Assembly (NCBI GenBank): GCA_030682075.1
Contig: JAUXRH010000307.1
Span: forward strand, 1 to 36,810
DNA length: 36,810 nucleotides
Reading direction: 5' to 3'
DNA from: Nitrosomonas sp.
GTDB lineage: Bacteria > Pseudomonadota > Gammaproteobacteria > Burkholderiales > Nitrosomonadaceae
The position numbers were made by a program, and so were the translations under genes. The notes under the pieces were generated by a model. The model saw nothing but the letters and a program-made list of their open reading frames with translations, ran no database searches and was not told the origin of the DNA. The first letter of the stretch is position 1. Each line of letters opens with the position of its first letter. Positions 31,946-36,810 of this stretch are shown here, piece after piece.

Positions 31946-33136
31946 TTGAATATTCATGAATATCAGGCAAAAGAAATTTTGGCAGGTTATGGTGTCAAAA
32001 TTCCAGAAGGCGGGCTAGCCTATAACACCGAAGAAGCCATACAACGTGCCAGAGAAATTGAGGGAGATACCTGGGTAGTTAAAGCTCAGATCCATTCTGG
32101 CGCGCGTGGCAAAGCAGGCGGCATTAAAGTCTGTAAGACACATGACGAAGTTGAAGCAGCTGCCGAAGCTTTACTCGGCAAAAATCTGGTTACCCATCAA
32201 ACCGGCCCCGTCGGAAAAATTTGTTCAAGAATCTACATTGAAGCCGGTTCGAATATTACCAAGGAATTGTATCTGTCATTTATGATTGACCGGAGTACCG
32301 AAGGTGTCATCATGATTGGCTCAGCCCAGGGTGGAATGGAAATTGAAACGCTGGCAAAAACAGATCCAGAGGCCATCCATAAGATCTATATAGAACCTGC
32401 CGTTGGATTGCAGGATTTTCAGGCACGTAAAATGGCGTTTGCACTGAAACTGGATACCACGCTATTAAACCATGCCGTTAAAACAATCAAGGCATGTTAT
32501 CGCGCACTGCGCGATCTTGATGCGAATTCGGTCGAAATAAATCCACTCGTTGTTACTGAAAACAATGAGTTATTTGCATTAGATGCAAAAATGGATTTTG
32601 ATGAAAATGCGCTGTTCCGTCGCCATAAGATTGCAGAGTTACGTGATAACACGCAAGTCGATTCACGTGAGGTCGCCGCAGCAGAGTCAGGTCTAAGCTA
32701 TGTAGGTCTGGATGGAGATATCGGCTGCATGATCAATGGCGCAGGGTTAGCCATGGCCACCATGGACATGATCAAACTCGCCGGGGGTGAACCCGCAAAC
32801 TTTCTTGATGTGGGTGGCGGCGCCTCTGCAGAACGAACAGAAAGAGCTTTTCGTTTGGTATTGGCCGATCAAGGCGTCAAAGCCATGCTGGTTAATATTT
32901 TTGCGGGGATTAATCGATGTGACTGGATTGCTGAGGGCGTCGTTCATGCCGTAAAGAATATCGACATGAAAATTCCTCTGGTAGTGCGTTTATCAGGTAC
33001 AAATGTTGAAGAAGGTCGTCGAATCATTACTGAAAGTGGCTTACCTATTATTACAGCGGATACGTTAGCAGACGCAGCCGAAAAAGTTGTAAAAGCGCGC
33101 AATGAGAAAGTCGCTCAGGCAAGTAAGGGAGAATAA
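31946..33136 (+). CDS. mtkA: Malate-CoA ligase beta subunit (SucC family)
   Basis: This 396-residue ATP-grasp subunit, with MtkB, forms malyl-CoA from malate, CoA and ATP. Signs are the start NIHEYQAKEILAGYGVKIP, VVKAQIHSGARGKAGG, the metal site VEINPLVVT and the GGASAERTERAF segment. SucC of the citric acid cycle is homologous, and assignment to malate rests on adjacency to mclA and on the close match of the partner subunit. The start is TTG with GAGAGG 8 bases upstream, in agreement with the family N-terminus. The stop lies one base before the mtkB GTG. Confidence 0.88.
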   Translation: MNIHEYQAKEILAGYGVKIPEGGLAYNTEEAIQRAREIEGDTWVVKAQIHSGARGKAGGIKVCKTHDEVEAAAEALLGKNLVTHQTGPVGKICSRIYIEAGSNITKELYLSFMIDRSTEGVIMIGSAQGGMEIETLAKTDPEAIHKIYIEPAVGLQDFQARKMAFALKLDTTLLNHAVKTIKACYRALRDLDANSVEINPLVVTENNELFALDAKMDFDENALFRRHKIAELRDNTQVDSREVAAAESGLSYVGLDGDIGCMINGAGLAMATMDMIKLAGGEPANFLDVGGGASAERTERAFRLVLADQGVKAMLVNIFAGINRCDWIAEGVVHAVKNIDMKIPLVVRLSGTNVEEGRRIITESGLPIITADTLADAAEKVVKARNEKVAQASKGE

Positions 33137-33137
33137 A

Positions 33138-34025
33138 GTGGCAACACTAATTGATGAAAATACACGCATTATTGTTCAAGGCTTCACCGGCAAAATTGGA
33201 ACATTCCATGCCCAGGAAATGATCGACTACGGCTCGAATGTGGTGGGCGGCGTCACGCCGGGTAAAGGGGGGCAGATGCATTTGGGTTTGCCTGTTTTTA
33301 ACACGGTAAAAGAAGCTGTAAAACAGGTGGGCGCGGAAGCCAGTATCGTTTTTGTTCCGCCTGCATTTGCCGCTGATTCCATTATGGAAGCAGCGGATGC
33401 CGGAATAAGATATTGTGTCTCGATTACGGATGGTATCCCTACTCAGGACATGATGACAGTCAAGAATTTTCTACGCCGTTTCCCAAAGAAAACAAGAATG
33501 ATGTTAACGGGTCCTAATTGCTCTGGGACAATCAGCCCGGGACGCGCAATGCTGGGTATTATGCCTGGACACATCTATATTCAGGGAAACGTGGGTGTCG
33601 TGGGCCGTTCTGGCACACTAGGTTATGAAGCAGCTGATCAAATGAGACGATTAGGCATTGGCATTTCAACCTCGGTTGGTATTGGCGGCGACCCGATCAT
33701 TGGAAGTTCACACCGCGATATACTGGAGAAATTGGAACAGGATCCGGAAACTAAAATAGCGCTCATGATTGGTGAAATCGGCGGTCCGCAAGAGGTGGAA
33801 GCCGGGAAATTTGCCAAAGAAAATATGAGCAAACCGCTCATCGCTTATATTGCAGGCTTAACAGCACCGGAAGGCCGACGCATGGGTCATGCTGGTGCCA
33901 TCATTTCATCAGCGGGTGAAAGCGCCGCAGAAAAAGTTGCGATTCTGAAAGACCTTGGCGTCATTATCTGTCCAACCCCATCTTTGATGGGTAAAACAGT
34001 GGCCGACGTATTAGCCAGAATGTAA
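33138..34025 (+). CDS. mtkB: Malate-CoA ligase alpha subunit (SucD family)
   Basis: This 295-residue CoA-binding subunit shows IIVQGFTGKIGTFHAQEM, VGGVTPGKGG, TGPNCSGTISPGRAMLGIM and the phosphohistidine region RRMGHAGAIIS. The GPNCSGTISPGRAMLGIMPGH stretch resembles methylotroph MtkB more than SucD. GTG 33138 is chosen because GGGAG precedes it by about 7 bases and the family begins there; an in-frame upstream ATG lies within mtkA. It forms a two-gene unit with mtkA. Confidence 0.88.
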   Translation: MATLIDENTRIIVQGFTGKIGTFHAQEMIDYGSNVVGGVTPGKGGQMHLGLPVFNTVKEAVKQVGAEASIVFVPPAFAADSIMEAADAGIRYCVSITDGIPTQDMMTVKNFLRRFPKKTRMMLTGPNCSGTISPGRAMLGIMPGHIYIQGNVGVVGRSGTLGYEAADQMRRLGIGISTSVGIGGDPIIGSSHRDILEKLEQDPETKIALMIGEIGGPQEVEAGKFAKENMSKPLIAYIAGLTAPEGRRMGHAGAIISSAGESAAEKVAILKDLGVIICPTPSLMGKTVADVLARM

Positions 34026-34057
34026 CCAAGGTCTGTTAATAACGACAGCGCGCCTTT

Positions 34058-34200
34058 AACAGGCCGGTGAGAAACGTATTCGAGGCAGCTGATGCAAGGG
34101 GAAAAAGGCGAAAAAGCGCAGTTTATGCTTATAAATGAGCATTTTGAGCCTGTTCTTAACGCCGCAGCGGCAACGCAGATAGTTTTTCACCGGCCTGCTA
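34058..34200 (+). repeat. 144-bp palindromic repeat, second full copy
   Basis: It starts AACAGGCCGGTGAGAAAC and ends GTTTTTCACCGGCCTGCTA. The interior is nearly identical to 12496-12639, with a few substitutions and small length changes (143 bases). It fills the gap between the convergent mtkB and pncC genes and ends 6 bases before the pncC stop. Its paired ends could act as a two-way terminator. Confidence 0.85.
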
Positions 34201-34205
34201 AAAAG

Positions 34206-34742
34206 CTAAGCAATTGCGGGGGATACATCTTGAAGCAAATCGATGACTCCTTGCAAAGCGATGGCCACCGCCTGGCTTCTGATCACTTGGCGATCGCCCT
34301 TTAAATAACGAACTTCACTCCGCGCCAAACCATCCTTAACCATCCAGGCAAAACATATCATCCCCACAGGCTTGCCCGCTGTGCCACCGTCCGGGCCGGC
34401 GATTCCAGTAACAGATACACCCACCTGGGCATGACTTCTGCAAATGGCCCCTGCCACCATCTCTTTGGCGGTTTGTTCGGAGACTGCGCCATACTGCGCC
34501 AGTGTAGCGCTACCGACACCCAGCATTTCCTGCTTTGAGACATTACTGTAAGTAATAAAACCGCGCTCATACCAGGTGGAACTACCGGCAATTGTTGTTA
34601 CCGTTTGACCCAACCATCCGCCAGTACAGGATTCGGCACTGACCAGCATTAAGCCCTGCTGCGTCAGCAATTTTCCGGCTTGTTGTGCCAGCTGCTGAAG
34701 TTGCTGGTCAGCTATCCGCATACGATCTCTCTCTGCCCCCAT
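34206..34742 (-). CDS. pncC: NMN amidohydrolase PncC (CinA C-terminal domain)
   Basis: This 178-residue protein is a stand-alone CinA C-terminal domain, which deamidates nicotinamide mononucleotide in NAD recycling. SAESCTGGWLGQTVT and GVSVTGIAGPDGGTAGKPVG are the family signatures, and the length is typical for the single-domain form. It is the last gene of the minus-strand set thiL-pgpA-pncC, 34 bases after pgpA. An internal ATG (MRIADQQ, residue 8) is another possible start. Confidence 0.92.
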   Translation of the reverse strand: MGAERDRMRIADQQLQQLAQQAGKLLTQQGLMLVSAESCTGGWLGQTVTTIAGSSTWYERGFITYSNVSKQEMLGVGSATLAQYGAVSEQTAKEMVAGAICRSHAQVGVSVTGIAGPDGGTAGKPVGMICFAWMVKDGLARSEVRYLKGDRQVIRSQAVAIALQGVIDLLQDVSPAIA

Positions 34743-34776
34743 TGATAAAGGTAAGGACTACGCTAAGTTAAACAAT

Positions 34777-35322
34777 TTAAATGTATCCCTCAGTCAATAC
34801 TTTCCATCCAGCTAAACAGAATAAGGTAAAGAATGCTGCCAGCAAATCATCAAACATGACACCAAAACCACCGCGAAGTTTATTATCGTAATATCGAATA
34901 GGCTGCGGTTTGGCGATATCAAATAGACGAAATAATAGAAATGCAGCAAGCTGCCACATCCAGTGATCGGGAATAAAAAACAGGATCAGAAGAAAAGCGA
35001 CGGTTTCATCCCATACCATTCCCCCATGATCATGGGCACCCAATGCTTTCCCTGTGATTCCACAGGCCCAGATACCCATAATGAAAAGAATATCAATCAG
35101 CAGTAAAAAATGAATCGGCTCCAGATAACGATTAAATACCCAATAGAGTGGAAATGCCAGAAGCGTTCCAACGGTGCCAGGTGCGACAGGACTCAGACCC
35201 AAACCACCGCCAAAAGCAATGAAATGTGACACGCGGCTGAGTACAAACAACCAGTCGGGCTGCCGCGCGCGCGATGGCTCTAATTTCTCTTTATAACGAT
35301 CATCAGACATTGAAATGGTCAT
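34777..35322 (-). CDS. pgpA: Phosphatidylglycerophosphatase A
   Basis: This 181-residue inner-membrane phosphatase makes phosphatidylglycerol. It has the family start FGGGLGLSPVAPGTVGTL, several hydrophobic helices, WDETVAF, and the C-terminal FDIAKPQPIRYYDNKLRGGFGVMFDDLLAA. It overlaps the 3' end of thiL by 20 bases. GGAGG and AAAGG lie just upstream of ATG 35322; an ATG four codons later is an alternative. The thiL-pgpA arrangement is common in proteobacteria. Confidence 0.95.
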   Translation of the reverse strand: MTISMSDDRYKEKLEPSRARQPDWLFVLSRVSHFIAFGGGLGLSPVAPGTVGTLLAFPLYWVFNRYLEPIHFLLLIDILFIMGIWACGITGKALGAHDHGGMVWDETVAFLLILFFIPDHWMWQLAAFLLFRLFDIAKPQPIRYYDNKLRGGFGVMFDDLLAAFFTLFCLAGWKVLTEGYI

Positions 35323-36274
35323 ATCCTTTTGCCTCCTGCTTTAAAGCGCGCCCCTGCGAATCCAGGACGACCAAACCGCTTCCTGCCGTAATTTTACCAA
35401 TATGCGTTAGTGGAATTGATAAATCAAATGAAAGCTGCTCAATTTTCTTACGCCTTGTTTTGGGCGCAGTGAAGCATAGCTCGTAGTCGTCGCCACCTGC
35501 AAGTAAGCAATTGACCGCTAACGGTTGTGGCAAATATCTCTTTAAAGTATTTGAGCAAGCGATTTCATTCAATTCAATGGTCGCAGCAACATCGGAACAT
35601 TCTAAAATATGCCCCAGGTCAGCCATTAATCCGTCAGAAACATCAATCGCACTCTGTGCCAGACTGATTAAACGTTGTCCCAATTCAATGCGCACGGTCG
35701 GTGTCAGCAGTGCCGGCAAGCACAAAGCAATCTCCTCGGGTTCCAGCACCATGCGGTGTTGCGCATGGGCTAGCGCTAAGGCCGCATCGCCGATGTGGCC
35801 CGATACCCAGATGTCATCACCCGGCCGGGCGCCACTGCGTCGCAACGCTTTTCCTTTTTCCACCTCACCCATTATCTGTACACAGATATTGAGTGGGCCG
35901 CAGGTCGTATCGCCCCCAATCAGTTCAACTTGATGTACGCGGGCAAGGTCAAAGAAGCCATCCGCAAATTTAGCTAACCATGCTTCATTTTCATCTAACA
36001 AGGAACGGGGCAGTGTAATAGCAAGGGTTGCCCAGCGCGGCGTTGCGCCCATTGCCGCCATGTCGGAAAGATTGACGGCTAATGATTTATACCCCAGTTT
36101 GTAGGGATCCGTATCTGCAAAAAAATGTTGTCCTGATACCAGTGTATCGGTAGAAATCGCCAGCTCCTTCTCAGCCGTGGTCGCAATCAGCGCCGCATCA
36201 TCGCCGATACCCAGTACGGCACTGGGGGCAGGACGAGAAAAATAATGACGAATAATATCAAATTCAGAATGCAC
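35303..36274 (-). CDS. thiL: Thiamine-monophosphate kinase
   Basis: This 323-residue enzyme phosphorylates thiamine monophosphate to the active cofactor. It has the N-terminal EFDIIRHYF, the metal-binding GIGDDAALI, STDTLVSGQHF, SLAVNLSDMAAMGATP and later IDVSDGLMADLGHI, all diagnostic for ThiL. Length is normal. The gene begins the minus-strand group. Upstream (right) lies a gene remnant and the terminal repeat instead of the commonly found nusB, so the locus is cut there by a rearrangement or by the contig end. Confidence 0.95.
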   Translation of the reverse strand: MHSEFDIIRHYFSRPAPSAVLGIGDDAALIATTAEKELAISTDTLVSGQHFFADTDPYKLGYKSLAVNLSDMAAMGATPRWATLAITLPRSLLDENEAWLAKFADGFFDLARVHQVELIGGDTTCGPLNICVQIMGEVEKGKALRRSGARPGDDIWVSGHIGDAALALAHAQHRMVLEPEEIALCLPALLTPTVRIELGQRLISLAQSAIDVSDGLMADLGHILECSDVAATIELNEIACSNTLKRYLPQPLAVNCLLAGGDDYELCFTAPKTRRKKIEQLSFDLSIPLTHIGKITAGSGLVVLDSQGRALKQEAKGYDHFNV

Positions 36275-36292
36275 AGGCTGGCGATAACAACG

Positions 36293-36505
36293 TTAGATAA
36301 AACGACAAATAGACCATCCACTATAAACCAACTGATGGTGATATTCTGCCTGAAAATTAAGTGATGCGGTTGGGTCTTGAGTCAGCGTATTTAAATCTGG
36401 GCTTAATCTGATAATTTCTGGAATAAAATTGAATAAGCTCTGACCATTGGCATCATTGAAATATCCGTTTCCGACCAACAATTCATTACTAACAAAAAAC
36501 TGCCG
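36293..36505 (-). pseudogene. Possible gene remnant before the terminal element
   Basis: Read on the minus strand, an open frame runs from about 36505 to a TAA at 36293. It includes LLVGNGYFNDANGQSLFNF and ends GWSICRFI. No family is recognised. A stop lies just upstream at the apparent border of the multicopy element, and no good start codon or ribosome-binding site is seen. It may be the 3' end of a gene cut by the element, or chance. Confidence 0.3.
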
Positions 36506-36640
36506 ACATCACAATAACATCTACAGGGCACCTCCGGCTTCCGATATGGCCTGCGGCGTTTTCGTTTCCTGACACGCTGCAGTCGGCGGCCTCCCCACCA
36601 CCATACCGGGTCTCCAGCACTGGGCAATTTAACTTCCGAT

Positions 36641-36662
36641 ACATGCCGACCCTGCTACCCCG
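36641..36662 (+). repeat. 22-bp direct repeat shared with 141-162
   Basis: The same 22 bases occur in the same plus-strand orientation at 141-162, next to the other copy of the 137-bp terminal repeat, which is inverted. Relative to that repeat, the 22-bp word has opposite orientation at the two ends. Confidence 0.7.
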
Positions 36663-36672
36663 ATGGCTCACC

Positions 36673-36809
36673 AGGAGTCTGTCGGGCAGGTCAAATAGCA
36701 AGGTACATATTGATAACGAACTTCATTTTTCGCCGCTGTAAGTTTCTCGCGGCGCTTCCAAGTAAAACCGAATGCTTCTTTATCTTTATTTTTAAGCTTA
36801 ATTCTCGTC
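36673..36809 (-). repeat. Right copy of the 137-bp inverted repeat
   Basis: This is the reverse complement of 1-137 without mismatch. On the minus strand the open frame enters from outside the window and ends with CPTDSW and TGA (36668-36670). It therefore enters the window from the opposite side to the left copy, so both copies face inward. Confidence 0.7.
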
Positions 36810-36810
36810 A

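Larger units (their letters stand above)
36275..36672. other. Region between thiL and the terminal repeat
   Basis: Apart from the possible remnant at 36293-36505, no gene is supported. The part from about 36525 is GC-richer and probably belongs to the same multicopy element as the terminal repeat. It includes the 22-bp word at 36641-36662. Confidence 0.4.

Noticed and set aside
34092-34304. ORF in the second 144-bp repeat with NEHFEPVLNAAAATQ
   Set aside because: It is the translation of the repeat followed by antisense of pncC. The repeat is coding only where it lies inside the epimerase-like gene.

Overview
This window is 36.8 kb of chromosomal DNA from a Gram-negative proteobacterium. It contains a Wzm/Wzt-type polysaccharide exporter, a type I secretion system with a TolC-like outer-membrane channel, and the gene set found near proteobacterial replication origins (rpmH-rnpA-yidD-yidC-mnmE-mnmG-rsmG-parA-parB). 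The short RpmH and the mnmG-rsmG-parAB order fit Beta- or Gammaproteobacteria. The malyl-CoA lyase and malate-CoA ligase genes point to a lineage with serine-cycle-type C1/C2 metabolism. I cannot name the genus from sequence alone.

Layout. (1) Positions 1-1326 hold the end of a multicopy element, a small coiled-coil membrane protein and a dense patch of unrelated palindromic repeats. (2) Positions 1327-13404 are a tightly packed, plus-strand surface-polysaccharide operon: ABC-2 permease, ABC ATPase with a glycan-binding tail, a methyltransferase-acetyltransferase fusion, a PIG-L deacetylase-glycosyltransferase fusion, a GT2-coiled-coil-HAD giant, a small unknown protein, two rhamnosyltransferase-like GT2 enzymes and a nucleotide-sugar epimerase-like protein. 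The epimerase-like gene carries a mobile palindromic repeat in frame. (3) Positions 13404-18957 encode a CRP-family regulator, then a perfect CRP-type operator, then a type I secretion operon (ABC, HlyD-like, TolC-like). (4) Positions 18975-19881 carry two minus-strand small proteins (DUF6447-like and DUF5658-like). (5) Positions 20100-29068 are the origin-proximal housekeeping genes with a parS site between mnmE and mnmG. (6) Positions 29132-30332 carry a YcaR/Trm112-like protein and an ADP-ribosylglycohydrolase-like protein. (7) Positions 30812-34025 carry mclA, mtkA and mtkB. (8) Positions 34206-36274 carry the minus-strand thiL-pgpA-pncC operon. (9) The right end is a gene remnant and the same multicopy element as at the left end, in inverted orientation.

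How parts work together. The polysaccharide genes look like an ABC-dependent export pathway. Non-reducing-end modification (methylation, de-N-acetylation, re-acylation) could be read by the Wzt C-terminal domain, by analogy with E. coli O8/O9a. The CRP-like protein has the RETVxR recognition helix that reads TGTGA half-sites, and a perfect TGTGA-N6-TCACA site lies between it and the secretion operon, so direct control is likely. ParA, ParB and parS form a chromosome-segregation module. MclA with MtkAB would interconvert malate, malyl-CoA, glyoxylate and acetyl-CoA.

Repeats are the most striking feature. A 180-bp MITE-like element occurs three times in the same orientation. A minimal hairpin made of its two ends lies before the secretion operon. 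A 144-bp palindromic element occurs twice, plus one truncated copy. One copy of each family has altered a coding sequence. No CRISPR array, tRNA or rRNA was seen.
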